Source: Thaumasiovibrio subtropicus (GTDB taxonomy: Bacteria > Pseudomonadota > Gammaproteobacteria > Enterobacterales > Vibrionaceae). Taken from it: a stretch of DNA of 64,000 nucleotides. Positions within the stretch are counted from its first letter, which is position 1. The number at the start of each line of letters is the position of its first letter. The notes below the pieces were generated by a model that was not told the origin of the DNA, did not search any database, and saw only the letters and a program-made list of their open reading frames with translations. Both the position numbers and the translations under genes were made by a program. Below are positions 34,730 through 44,114 of this stretch, piece after piece. The stretch is taken from contig NZ_AP023055.1 of the NCBI RefSeq assembly GCF_019703835.1, positions 1,798,001-1,862,000 of the forward strand, read 5' to 3'.

Positions 34730-34999
34730 AACACTTGATTGACGATGTTTTCACACCTGTTCTTGCGGGCTTCCCCGTGAGAACGAGGCGTACTTTAACG
34801 GATTGAGATTCTAGGTCAACACTATTTTTAAGTTTGATGAATCAAACGATTAAAAAGCATGCCACGCGGTATAAATGGCATGCAAACCGCACAAGACTTG
34901 TGCACGATAGAATACGCGATGTAAAACGCCCTCTTAAAATCGCCTACCACCACAAGCACTGTTTTGAACATTCAATCATGCCATCGTTTCAACTAGGTC

Positions 35000-36706
35000 C
35001 TAATGGCAGCAACTACAGTTGCGCTTGTATTTGTCCATTTTACCTATACCCGGGTTAAACGTATTGGTGGGATCTAACGCGTGATAAAACGTTTGCAAGC
35101 TATTCTCCGCTTCATAGAGATGGCCTACATTATGCTCCGCAGGATATTTTGCTCCTCGTGTGTTCAAATGCTCCAACATCAACTTTTTCATCAGCTTGGT
35201 ATCGGTGCCTTTTTTGAACACATAATCTTGGTGGAACACGAAACACATAAAATGACCGTAATAGAGCGACTTGACTAAATTTTTGCTCACCGCTTCGGGC
35301 AACGTTTCCAACCACTCTTCATCATTACGACGCAAGGCAATATCTAATGCCACAATATCTTCCACGTCTTTACGATGAATCGTCTCATAGCGGATTGCAG
35401 CCCCTGCCGCAGCAAAGCGGTGCAGGTAAGCCTTCTTACCTTCTTCAGCGCTACAAACAAAGAAATCACAATCTTCTTCCGCCGCCCACACTTCTTTGAG
35501 ATACCGCTCTGCTTCTGCGATGCCACCATCGCTCATTTTCAAGATGAGATGGTGTTCATACTTATCTCGGTATTCCAACATCCGTTTGGGCAGATGCTGC
35601 GGAAACAACTTACTGGCGTAATACAGTATCGTATCCGGCAAGTATTTATTGACAAAAGGCACACGATCCAAGAAATTCTCGACCTTTGCTTTCAGTGCAA
35701 ACATCTTGGGGAGCCGCTCTGTCCCAAGTATATCGATGGAGAGAAACACGTCCTTACCATACTGCTCTGCCATGTTAAAGATATCGCGATGCAGGTACTC
35801 GCCCATTTCTGGCAAATTCTCAAACTGAGTCAAAAAGTCTTTACGTAATTGATTTAACTTATTGGGGTCATTGGTGCCAAGGTAAAAGATCTGCTCTTTT
35901 TCTGGAATAGGGTAGCTATCGACACGAACGGCAAACACGCCCAACTTACCTGCACAACCGCTCGCTTCAAACAGGCGTCGCTCATCGGCATTAAATCGTG
36001 ATGGGATATCAGAGGTAACATCGCGAACACGTTCGTCATATTCTTGGTCAGAGGCCATACGATCATCATGAACAACCAAACTCGGGTCAACATTCCCTTC
36101 TTGGATATTTTGCAGAATCTCTTCCGGCGTTTCGCCTAAACCGTCAATACCCAAATGATTTACCAGATGCAATTTACCGTCTTTATCCACCTGAGCAAAA
36201 ATCGCCAACTCGGTGTACGCAGGGCCTCGTTTAACCAAAGCGCCGCCAGAATTATTGGCGATACCACCCACCACGGTCGCACCGAGAGAAGACGACCCAA
36301 TCACGGAATGTGGCGCACGGTTGACCGCTTTCAAGGTTTTTTCTAGAGAATGGAGACTTGCTCCGGGCAAGCAAATCGCTTGTTTACCCCCATCCAATAA
36401 ATGAATCTGCTTGATCTTAGTAATATTAATGACTACGACATCACGATCATAATCATTGCCACTTGGAGCGGAGCCTTCGGTTAATCCTGTCTTGGCTGCT
36501 TGCATGATGATAATGCAGTTTTCTTCAACACACTGTTTGATAACTTGCCACTGTTCTACCAAATTTGTTGGGAAAACAATGGCTAGCGCTGCGCCGCTGC
36601 CCGAGCGAAATCCGGAGCGATAATATTTTGTTTTAATGTCATCGACGAGAACATTGTCATTCCCGACTATGGATCTAAATGCTGCAATCAGACGTTCTTG
36701 TTTCAT
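35000..36706 (-). CDS. dld: Quinone-dependent D-lactate dehydrogenase
   Basis: A 568-residue FAD enzyme of the membrane-bound Dld family, which oxidises D-lactate to pyruvate and passes electrons to quinone. The FAD-binding domain shows MQAAKTGLTEGSAPSGNDYD and SVIGSSSLGATVVGGIANNSGGALVKRG. The cap and membrane-binding parts follow, with HHLILKMSDGG, and the C-terminal AEHNVGHLYEA and DPTNTFNPGIGKM are typical. The ATG at 36706 is chosen; the frame extends ten codons to a TTG. The unusual tail ends CSCCH. Monocistronic; the adjacent LysR gene on the same strand may control it. Confidence 0.95.
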   Translation of the reverse strand: MKQERLIAAFRSIVGNDNVLVDDIKTKYYRSGFRSGSGAALAIVFPTNLVEQWQVIKQCVEENCIIIMQAAKTGLTEGSAPSGNDYDRDVVVINITKIKQIHLLDGGKQAICLPGASLHSLEKTLKAVNRAPHSVIGSSSLGATVVGGIANNSGGALVKRGPAYTELAIFAQVDKDGKLHLVNHLGIDGLGETPEEILQNIQEGNVDPSLVVHDDRMASDQEYDERVRDVTSDIPSRFNADERRLFEASGCAGKLGVFAVRVDSYPIPEKEQIFYLGTNDPNKLNQLRKDFLTQFENLPEMGEYLHRDIFNMAEQYGKDVFLSIDILGTERLPKMFALKAKVENFLDRVPFVNKYLPDTILYYASKLFPQHLPKRMLEYRDKYEHHLILKMSDGGIAEAERYLKEVWAAEEDCDFFVCSAEEGKKAYLHRFAAAGAAIRYETIHRKDVEDIVALDIALRRNDEEWLETLPEAVSKNLVKSLYYGHFMCFVFHQDYVFKKGTDTKLMKKLMLEHLNTRGAKYPAEHNVGHLYEAENSLQTFYHALDPTNTFNPGIGKMDKYKRNCSCCH

Positions 36707-36910
36707 CGTGGTTTCTCTATTTATTATTTTCGACAAACATAAAGAGCCAACTCACCCAGGTCTATCTTTGTCAGCGACAACGACTTGTCGGCGTAAAACC
36801 ATCACTAAAAATAGTCATTAACTTCATAGGGTTAAAAACAACACCTCGCCTCAACACGCAAAGAAAAAGACCATTTCTTTCAAGAAACAATACCAAAACC
36901 TTTTGTTAAC

Positions 36911-36953
36911 ATACACTCAAACCACCTCTAGATGCAGGATTCAGTTCGACATC
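36911..36953. repeat. End fragment of the inverted-repeat element
   Basis: ACTCAAACCACCTCTAGATG then CAGGATTCAG matches the left end of the element in the 4343 orientation. The fragment stops one base before the stop codon of the LysR gene, so element sequence borders that gene's 3' end. Confidence 0.6.
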
Positions 36954-36954
36954 G

Positions 36955-37857
36955 TCAGAATAGGTGACGTCGACTTTGAAAACTGCGGTAAAGGTGATCG
37001 ATGAAAATTTTGATTTTTTCCGGTTGTTGGCGGGTATAAGGATACACAGCGTAAATGCCGAGACACTTTGCCGTTTCCTGTTTAAACAGCTGGATCAGCC
37101 GACCTTGCTCAAGATCCTCGCAGACCAACACACGCGGTACATAAATGACCCCTTGCCCGAGTAAAGCGACATGACGTAATGCCGAAGAGTTGTTGGTACA
37201 AAGGTTACCGGAGACCTTTACCTGATAAAAATCATCACCCGATTTAAACGCCCAATCATGTGCGCCTGTTTCTTGATAGGCATAAACCAAACAGTTGTGT
37301 TTTTCGAGCTCTGAAGGCAACTTAGGAATACCGCGTTTCGCCAGATACTTGGGTGACGCGCAAACCACCCAATGGGCATCGACTAGCTTTCGCGCAATAA
37401 AACTGGAATCGGGCAGTACCCCCGTTCGAATAGCGAGATCGAAGCGTTCATTGACGATGTCGACAAAACGGTTATCCAAATCCATGTCTATGTGAATATC
37501 TGGGTAGGCTTGATTAAATTCCGCAATCACGCTGGGCAGTATCAACTCGCCCGAGACAACGGGCACCGTGATGCGGATATTGCCGGAAAGATTTTGACCT
37601 AATCCAACAATGGATTCTTCCGCTGCAGCCACCGCTTCGTAGACTCGGCACGCCTGCGTATAAAACGCTTGGCCCGCTTCAGTCAAAGAGAGTGTTCGTG
37701 TCGTGCGATAAAGTAACTGCACACCAACCTCTTTTTCTAGCTTAGCAATTCGCTTACTGATCACCGAATTGGTCAACGCCATCTGCCTCGCGGCAGCATT
37801 AAAAGAGCCTTGTTCTACCAAGTGATAGAAAATGATGTAGTCGTCGGTATTTCTCAT
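36955..37857 (-). CDS. LysR-family transcriptional regulator
   Basis: A 300-residue LysR protein. The HTH is at residues 5-60 (YHLVEQGSFNAAARQMALTNSVISKRIAKLEKEVGVQLLYRTTR), and the effector-binding domain is at about 90-290 (LSGNIRITVPVVSGELILPSVIAEFNQAYPDI). It belongs to the CrgA/AaeR-like branch by these sequences. The stop codon abuts a repeat-element fragment. It lies upstream of the D-lactate dehydrogenase on the same strand. Effector and targets unknown. Confidence 0.9.
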   Translation of the reverse strand: MRNTDDYIIFYHLVEQGSFNAAARQMALTNSVISKRIAKLEKEVGVQLLYRTTRTLSLTEAGQAFYTQACRVYEAVAAAEESIVGLGQNLSGNIRITVPVVSGELILPSVIAEFNQAYPDIHIDMDLDNRFVDIVNERFDLAIRTGVLPDSSFIARKLVDAHWVVCASPKYLAKRGIPKLPSELEKHNCLVYAYQETGAHDWAFKSGDDFYQVKVSGNLCTNNSSALRHVALLGQGVIYVPRVLVCEDLEQGRLIQLFKQETAKCLGIYAVYPYTRQQPEKIKIFIDHLYRSFQSRRHLF

Positions 37858-38004
37858 ACGGCGTCACTGCTCGCTAATGAAGCACGTAGTTTAGGCTTTT
37901 GACCAATAAGATACTGAAAGGAAAGTCACATTTGTGGTTTTGAGCCGTGGATATGGCCAAATATCCACGGCTCACAGCGAGCTTGCGTAGGGCTTAGTTC
38001 AGGA

Positions 38005-38269
38005 TATACTCAAGCCACCTCAAGATGCGAGGTTCAGAAGCAGACTAGCGCGTCGAGTTCAAGGCAAAGGTGTGAAGGAATGGCTTTCCCCTTTCAAACA
38101 CATTTAACGCAGAAATCGGGGCGCTAGTCGCTTCCCGAAGGGCGAGTTTTCTAGGCTCACCACCTTTGTTACTGCTTTTTGATTTAGCCCACTAGATCTT
38201 CAAAGCAGTGCCTCGATGGCAAACCTAGAAACTCTCGCTGAACACGTATCTTGAGGTGGCTTGAGTATA
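38005..38269. repeat. Full-length MITE-like inverted-repeat element (265 bp)
   Basis: Ends TATACTCAAGCCACCTCAAG and its exact reverse complement. The interior matches 4343-4620 almost throughout (CTAGCGCGTCGAGTTCAAGG, CAGAAATCGGGGCGCTAGTC, GGCGAGTTTTCTAGGCTCAC). It is in the same orientation as that copy and lies downstream of the SemiSWEET gene. Confidence 0.85.
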
Positions 38270-38282
38270 GGTATTAACCCCT

Positions 38283-38555
38283 TTAAGTCATTGCCATCAC
38301 GGCGGTCGCTAAGGTCACTCCCCCCACTAAAACCCCTAAACCATTACACGCCATAATGGGCCAATCTTTTTGTTCACGCAGTCCACCATAAGCGAGCCAC
38401 GCTAGGCAGTTAAGGATGGTTGCAGCTGGAATCAACATCGACCCAGGCTGACCACTTAAGTTGAGGCGGATCTGATCGATATAGGAGACAAACAGTAGCA
38501 TTGCCATAATCGATGCAATCCAGCCGATTCTATCGATGGTTTTCTGTGCTAGCAC
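38283..38555 (-). CDS. SemiSWEET/PQ-loop sugar transporter
   Basis: A 90-residue protein with three transmembrane helices (IDRIGWIASIMAMLLFVSYI, IPAATILNCLAWLAYG and MACNGLGVLVGGVTLATAVMA), the size and pattern of a bacterial SemiSWEET, which works as a dimer. The ATG overlaps the stop codon region of the GH20 gene by seven bases, so the two are translationally coupled. This links it to N-acetylglucosamine or chitobiose handling. Sugar specificity is inference. Confidence 0.75.
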   Translation of the reverse strand: MLAQKTIDRIGWIASIMAMLLFVSYIDQIRLNLSGQPGSMLIPAATILNCLAWLAYGGLREQKDWPIMACNGLGVLVGGVTLATAVMAMT

Positions 38556-40495
38556 GATGACGTCTCCAAGGTGTAGGCGTTGTCCAGTGAACGGTAAGCA
38601 ATACGCGCACTCTCAAGCCGTTGCAGTTGATAAGGAAGTCGGGATAGAAAATGCAACCAATCCTTGCTCTCAGCATGACTCCACGCCACTTCAGCAAGGG
38701 CGAAGAGTCGAGGGTAAGTCAAATAATGTAACTGCTGAGGTGTCGTGACGTACTCTGTCCACATTTGCGACTGTACGCCGAGAATGTTACTCAGTGCGCC
38801 GCTAATCAGTTCACCTTCTAATGGTTCATACCCGTAGACGGTTTCCAAATTCAGGTGCCCGGCCCATAAAACACCCGGTTCAGCAATCCCTCGATGCCAC
38901 GCTAAATCGAAGTAAGTGAACTGCGCTGGAGACATCACCACCCCATAGCCACGATTTGCCGCATCAATGCCGGCCTCAACGCCTCGCCACGAACAAATGA
39001 CCGCTTCTTTGGTCACCTTATCGCCTTGGATTAGCTCTTCCCAGCCAACAACTTTACGGCCTTTATTGGCTAGGTAGGCTTGTAACTCCGCGAGCAAAAT
39101 GCCTTGTAAATCGCGAACACTTTCTAAGCCCAGCGCTTCGCATTGGGCGAGGGCCGCTGGCGAGTCCGTCCATACGCCTTCCGGTACTTCATCACACCCC
39201 AAATGAATGTAGGGTGATGGAAATAGCTCGCACACTTCATCAAGGATCGTCCTCAACACCGTATAGGTCTCGGGAAGTGCTGGGTTAACAACATTGTCTC
39301 GATACTGCTGAATTGAGATGTATTGCGAATGGTCGTCAGGCTCTACCAGATGTGCAGATAAAGCTTGCACCAGTGCCCGCGCATGCCCCGGCACATCAAT
39401 TTCAGGGATCACCATAATATTGCGTGCCGCCGCATAGGCCACGACCTCACGGATCTCAGCTTTTGAGTAGTAGCCACCATAGCGGTTCGGGCCAGAGCCA
39501 AATTGGGGAGCCAACACTTCATCAACGCCTCGCCAAGCGCCGACTTGAGTAAGCTCGGGGTAAGCATCAATCTCTACTCGCCAGCCTTCATCATCCGTTA
39601 AGTGCCAGTGAAAACGGTTCATTTTTAGCCATGCCATCTGGTCAATCTGCTCTTTAACCGTATCAACAGTGTGAAAATGACGCGCACAATCTAGCATGTG
39701 ACCGCGATAACCAAATCGAGGCTCGTCCTCAATGCATTGGCAAGGCAACGCATACGGTGTTTGCTGAAGCAGTTGGGCCAACGTCACCAACGCATAGAAG
39801 AAACCGGCTTGGCTTTGCGCAGAAAGTGTAATCTTCGCTGGCTGAATTTGAATGCCATACCCTTCGTCAGCCAACGGTTGTTTTTCAAAAAACACTTTTG
39901 CAAGCGGGAGGGTATTAGTGCGATCGACACTGATCGCAATAGGTAGCTGCTGATTAAACCAAGCTAATGAGGTCTCAATCTGACAATCAGCAACCGCTTC
40001 ATCAATCGAGGCGAACAAGTTCATCGGTACCTGAAACACCCCTTCGGTTAATGTCATCGAGGCAGGTTGCGGCACCACACCCACTTGCGCATTTGGCAAG
40101 CTGACCGAGCCAAGATCTAACGACTGAGGTTCATTTAAGTTGTGCGCGCTAAGCGCGACCGGGAAATACTCGCCTTGAGACAATACATTGATGCCTATCG
40201 GCATCTCCATCAGGCTATCGATCTTCTCGGTTGGGCTGCAGAGTTCAAAATACCAGGATTCACCTACGGCAAGATTGGTATCGGTTAACGGTGATAGCAC
40301 GCAATACGATCCCACCTGCGACACCAACTCACAGTTAACGAGTTTTTCAGGGACAAGCTCACGAGATAAATTAAACACTAATTGAAAGTCATTCAATGCG
40401 ATGCCGCTCGTGTTCGCTAAGGTACAACCCACACGAAGATCACCTTTTTTATTTTCAAGTACCGTGACAGATAAACCATATTTTGGCGAAGACAT
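38549..40495 (-). CDS. Beta-N-acetylhexosaminidase, GH20
   Basis: A 648-residue glycosidase. The N-terminal 170 residues are beta-type, and a GH20b domain follows (GVVPQPASMTLTEGVF). The catalytic TIM barrel is at about residues 285-600: YRGHMLDCARHFH, RFHWHLTDDEGWRVEIDAYPEL and the catalytic Asp-Glu pair in IHLGCDEVPEG. The ATG at 40495 has AGGAGC eight bases upstream; the longer frame to 40591 is rejected. No signal peptide is visible, so it is probably intracellular. It would release GlcNAc from chitobiose-type substrates. It lies between a polysaccharide deacetylase and a SemiSWEET gene. Confidence 0.92.
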   Translation of the reverse strand: MSSPKYGLSVTVLENKKGDLRVGCTLANTSGIALNDFQLVFNLSRELVPEKLVNCELVSQVGSYCVLSPLTDTNLAVGESWYFELCSPTEKIDSLMEMPIGINVLSQGEYFPVALSAHNLNEPQSLDLGSVSLPNAQVGVVPQPASMTLTEGVFQVPMNLFASIDEAVADCQIETSLAWFNQQLPIAISVDRTNTLPLAKVFFEKQPLADEGYGIQIQPAKITLSAQSQAGFFYALVTLAQLLQQTPYALPCQCIEDEPRFGYRGHMLDCARHFHTVDTVKEQIDQMAWLKMNRFHWHLTDDEGWRVEIDAYPELTQVGAWRGVDEVLAPQFGSGPNRYGGYYSKAEIREVVAYAAARNIMVIPEIDVPGHARALVQALSAHLVEPDDHSQYISIQQYRDNVVNPALPETYTVLRTILDEVCELFPSPYIHLGCDEVPEGVWTDSPAALAQCEALGLESVRDLQGILLAELQAYLANKGRKVVGWEELIQGDKVTKEAVICSWRGVEAGIDAANRGYGVVMSPAQFTYFDLAWHRGIAEPGVLWAGHLNLETVYGYEPLEGELISGALSNILGVQSQMWTEYVTTPQQLHYLTYPRLFALAEVAWSHAESKDWLHFLSRLPYQLQRLESARIAYRSLDNAYTLETSSC

Positions 40496-40505
40496 ATCAG
40501 TGCTC

Positions 40506-41507
40506 CTATTCAACAACGGGTTCAGCGTTAAGCTGTTCAGAAATAGACGAAAGCACCAAGGCGCCGGGGCGAATAATCGCCAAGTTGGCATTGATGTATT
40601 GCCTTGGTATTTGGTAAGGGTTCAGGGTGTCGAAATCACTGATAAATGCACTATCAATGGTCGTCGCTGTTTGGTATCCCGCAGCACGCACGGCCGTTGC
40701 TTCGCGCTCGCTGTAGTGACCATAGGGGTAAGCAAAGTGGTCGACACGAATGCCCAATTTTTGCTCCAAGCGCCGTTTAGGCAATACGAGTTCTCGCGCA
40801 AGTGCTTCATCAGAGAGCTTGGGCAAACTCGGGTGCATAATGGTGTGAGCGCCGAGCGTGATCAAAGGATGCGCCGCTAACACCTCAAGTTGCTGCCAGC
40901 TCATACCTCGGGATAGCGTGATTGGCGTGCGATTACCTTGCATCGCCGCAAAAAAGTCGAGTTTGTCGTCCCCGGCAATATGCGTTTCAATCAAGGTATA
41001 GACTCGACACAAGAGCTGGCGCTTTTTGGCAAGCGAGCGACACGTCTCTTGATGTACTTCACCTTCAAACACATACGAAATCGTCTCATTAGCAAAAATA
41101 AAACGATTAAGCGTGTTCCAGACATCAGTGATCTCACCATCTGGATATCCTGTGGTGATATAGATGCAAGCAGGCACTTGGTACTTTTCAAACAGGGGTA
41201 AGGCGACATCAAAGTTATTCAGATAACCATCGTCAAGTGTCATTACCGCGTAGGACACGTTTGGATCTCGCTCCATTGACTCAATAGCATCAAGAGAGAG
41301 GAACTGTCCACCATCGTTTAAAAACGCAACAATGAGTTGTTCTAGCTTATCAACATCGATTTCCACCTCGGGAATAGGCATGATTTGTTTGGTAAGCGCG
41401 TCCTTATCAAGCACATGATGAAAAGTCCAAATACTGATTTGGCCTGGCAACCATAACGGCTCTTCCAGCTTGAATTGATAACCTGCATCTCTCGTGTAAG
41501 TCTGCAT
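40506..41507 (-). CDS. Polysaccharide deacetylase (NodB-type, CE4)
   Basis: A 333-residue protein with a NodB homology domain. Motif 1 is MTLDDGYLNNFDVA (metal-binding Asp), and motif 2 is LGAHTIMHPSLP (the H(S/T)xxH metal site). The C-terminal FAYPYGHYSEREATAVRAAGYQTATT carries motifs 3-4. No signal peptide. The ATG at 41507 (MQTYTRDAGY) has GGGGAGAG six bases upstream. It ends ten bases before the GH20 start, forming an operon. Relatives remove N-acetyl groups from chitin oligosaccharides or other glycans. Confidence 0.88.
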   Translation of the reverse strand: MQTYTRDAGYQFKLEEPLWLPGQISIWTFHHVLDKDALTKQIMPIPEVEIDVDKLEQLIVAFLNDGGQFLSLDAIESMERDPNVSYAVMTLDDGYLNNFDVALPLFEKYQVPACIYITTGYPDGEITDVWNTLNRFIFANETISYVFEGEVHQETCRSLAKKRQLLCRVYTLIETHIAGDDKLDFFAAMQGNRTPITLSRGMSWQQLEVLAAHPLITLGAHTIMHPSLPKLSDEALARELVLPKRRLEQKLGIRVDHFAYPYGHYSEREATAVRAAGYQTATTIDSAFISDFDTLNPYQIPRQYINANLAIIRPGALVLSSISEQLNAEPVVE

Positions 41508-41730
41508 TAGATCTCTCCCCATCCAGTAACCCAAGCAGCTTGGGCTAACAATCAATTACCGAGCCAGTGTAAAAGAGTGACGGAAAAATCGAGATGACCT
41601 AATCTGGCGTTCACTTGTTGTAAACTATCATTATTCTAACGATGTGCGATTTTGGCCTGCAATCCTGACTATTTTGATAAGCAAGCTTTTGAGCGCGGCT
41701 AGATTCAAGGGGAAATACGGAAAATCGCTT

Positions 41731-42561
41731 CTATATTTGCGCTGGCGAGCAACCGAAGTAGCGTTTAAAACTATGTGAAAACGCGCTTGTCTCACTGTAA
41801 TTCAAGAAACTTGCAACTTGAGATACGCTGTAGTGGCGACTCAATAGCATGGTTCGCGCCCGATCCATCTTCAGCTTGAGTACATACTGCTTTGGGCTTG
41901 ATCCCAAATACTTCACGCATAACCGATGAAAATGCGGCACAGAGTAGTGAAGACGACTCGCCATCTCTTCAACAGTCCACGGATATTGAATTTGTCTCTC
42001 GACGTCGGCAAACAGTTTTATCAAGCGCACATGCACCATGTCATGCTGGGCTTGATTCTGAAGGGAAGCTTCCACTGATGCCAGCAAGAGTTTCGCACAT
42101 TGCTGGTGAGCCAAGTGCTGAGAGGCATCGCGACGACATTCAGCATACAAGGCGCTAATCAAATGGTAGATAGTGGGTACATGGGCTGAGCCATGTACAC
42201 TGAGTGGTAAGTCGCGTAAGAAATGCCAAGGCGCTTGATGGCGAAGGCTCAACCAAGCAAATTGCCAACGTTCACCGGCTAACGCCAATCCTGACGCCTC
42301 GCCAGCAGGCAAAATACTTAAACTATGCTCATAGATAGGCTGTGTGCCATTAGGGGAAAGCAGTTCACCATCTCCCTCTAGGGTATAGACGAGCAGAGTA
42401 AAATCGGTTGTCTGTTGGCGACGAAGGTAATGCCCCTTCGCGTCAATGATGCCTGCAAGATAAATACCTTGGTCTTTAAGCGCATCAGCCTCATCGTGTC
42501 CGATATAGCGCTGCTCAACTTCCTGCCCTACCTCTAGGCATGATTTCCACGCGGTATTCAT
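41731..42561 (-). CDS. AraC-family transcriptional regulator
   Basis: A 276-residue regulator. The N-terminal cupin-like sensing domain is at about 20-130 (DFTLLVYTLEGDGELLSPNG). The C-terminal AraC domain at about 180-275 has two HTH motifs (WTVEEMASRLHYSVPHFHRLCVKYLGSSPKQYVLKLKMDRA; YSVSQVASFLNYSETSAFSHSFKRYFGCSPAQI). It starts at the ATG of 42561. It is upstream of and collinear with the deacetylase-GH20-SemiSWEET operon and probably controls it. It is divergent from a second AraC-type gene. Confidence 0.88.
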   Translation of the reverse strand: MNTAWKSCLEVGQEVEQRYIGHDEADALKDQGIYLAGIIDAKGHYLRRQQTTDFTLLVYTLEGDGELLSPNGTQPIYEHSLSILPAGEASGLALAGERWQFAWLSLRHQAPWHFLRDLPLSVHGSAHVPTIYHLISALYAECRRDASQHLAHQQCAKLLLASVEASLQNQAQHDMVHVRLIKLFADVERQIQYPWTVEEMASRLHYSVPHFHRLCVKYLGSSPKQYVLKLKMDRARTMLLSRHYSVSQVASFLNYSETSAFSHSFKRYFGCSPAQI

Positions 42562-42790
42562 TTTTCGCCTCACGCCCATTAAGCATTCAGTGCGTCAATA
42601 TATCTATCTCTCATTGTCCTCACAAGTGACAAAAGCGACCGCTCGAGGTGTCTCAGTTTCATGTAACGCAGCATTTCCCCGCGCTGGAAAATGTCGAGCA
42701 GACTGTAAAAACAGTAGGAAAACACCAATCTTGGCGCAAGCGGTTTGCTTACTTCCTTGCAAACTACAAATACTTTGGATTTAAATCAAG

Positions 42791-43972
42791 ATGACACATT
42801 ACACAGCCCCTGCAGCCATTATTTCGACGTTACTTGCCATTGGTGTCTGCCAGTCCAGCCTGTTCGCAATATTTATGTATCGCCGCAGCCAGTCACTATT
42901 AGGCCTGTGGCTAACGCTGTTCAGTATCGAAGTCGGCAGTAAAATCTTACTTTATGCAAATATTGCGATACCCATTTCGCAATGGTTTGGGTTCTGGTTT
43001 AACTTTGATCTCCTATACGGACCACTATTGTATTTGTGGATTAGAAACGTAGTAGGAAAACCTATCTCTCGCGGTATCGTCGCTGCTCACCTTGCCCCTT
43101 TTTTTCTGTTTTATGCCATCTACATTCCAGACGTCTTTGTATTTAGCCGACTTGATTTCAACGCAGTACTCACTAACTATCTCACCCATGATCAATGGCT
43201 AGAGTTCTCCCCGCTCATTAGAACCTTGCAATCCATAACGCTATGGCACCCCACCGCCTACACTTTGTTATCACTCGCTTTAGTTTTAAAGCATCGCGTT
43301 CAACTCGCCGCCACTAACCAATATTGGCTCGTCGTGATGGTCACGTTACAAATTATCATGTGGGTCGGCGTCATTGGTTGGTTAACTTGGAGCCCGCTAC
43401 CTGTCGCGCTCTCATTTATGGCCAGCTACTTGCCTACAGTCGTTTGGATCAATGCCATCGCCTATCTGAACTTATCCCGACTGCAAATCACCCTTTCACA
43501 CCCACCTCATCCTGTTCACAACACGGATAAAGAGGGACAAAGTGAACAGCCAATGCCGACTCAGTTCACCCGCAATGAGATACAACCGAGTAAGTATCGA
43601 AATACGCGACTCCCAAAGCAAGAAGTCACAGCCATTGCGACCCAATTAGACACCACCATGAAGGCAGGCTTATACGCGCAACCAAGGCTTAACCTAAACA
43701 CCCTTGCCGATTCAGTCGCCTTACCAAGTCACCACGTTAGCCAAGTCATTAATGAACATTTCGGTTGTCACTTTACTGACTATGTTAATCACTATCGCAT
43801 TGAAGCCATTAAATTGGATCTGATTGAACCAAAACTTCAGCAAACCTCTATTCTCGATATCGCGATTCATCATGGATTTAGCAGTAAATCGACCTTCAAC
43901 AATGCCTTTAAGAAGGTCACAGGGATCACGCCATCCCAATATCGGAAGAAACAGAGGGAAGAGAAGGTGTGA
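42791..43972 (+). CDS. Membrane-anchored AraC-family regulator
   Basis: A 393-residue protein. The first 235 residues hold about seven hydrophobic helices (AAIISTLLAIGVCQSSLFAIFM, LLYGPLLYLWIRNVV, HLAPFFLFYAIYIPDVFVF, YWLVVMVTLQIIMWVGVIGWLTW). A hydrophilic linker follows, and then an AraC HTH domain at about 290-390 (LNTLADSVALPSHHVSQVINEHFG; ILDIAIHHGFSSKSTFNNAFKKVTGITPSQYRKK). Such proteins sense a signal in or across the membrane and act on DNA. The next gene, an exported cysteine hydrolase, lies 140 bp downstream and may be a target. Confidence 0.85.
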   Translation: MTHYTAPAAIISTLLAIGVCQSSLFAIFMYRRSQSLLGLWLTLFSIEVGSKILLYANIAIPISQWFGFWFNFDLLYGPLLYLWIRNVVGKPISRGIVAAHLAPFFLFYAIYIPDVFVFSRLDFNAVLTNYLTHDQWLEFSPLIRTLQSITLWHPTAYTLLSLALVLKHRVQLAATNQYWLVVMVTLQIIMWVGVIGWLTWSPLPVALSFMASYLPTVVWINAIAYLNLSRLQITLSHPPHPVHNTDKEGQSEQPMPTQFTRNEIQPSKYRNTRLPKQEVTAIATQLDTTMKAGLYAQPRLNLNTLADSVALPSHHVSQVINEHFGCHFTDYVNHYRIEAIKLDLIEPKLQQTSILDIAIHHGFSSKSTFNNAFKKVTGITPSQYRKKQREEKV

Positions 43973-44114
43973 TCTAGCTTCATCAAATGCAGACTAATCA
44001 GTACGGACTTATAAGTTCGTACGACTAACACCATGAAATTTCAAATTATTTCCCTGAACAACCACGCACCTGTTCTACAAGACTCTATGCAACTACACCT
44101 TTTCAGGAGATAAG

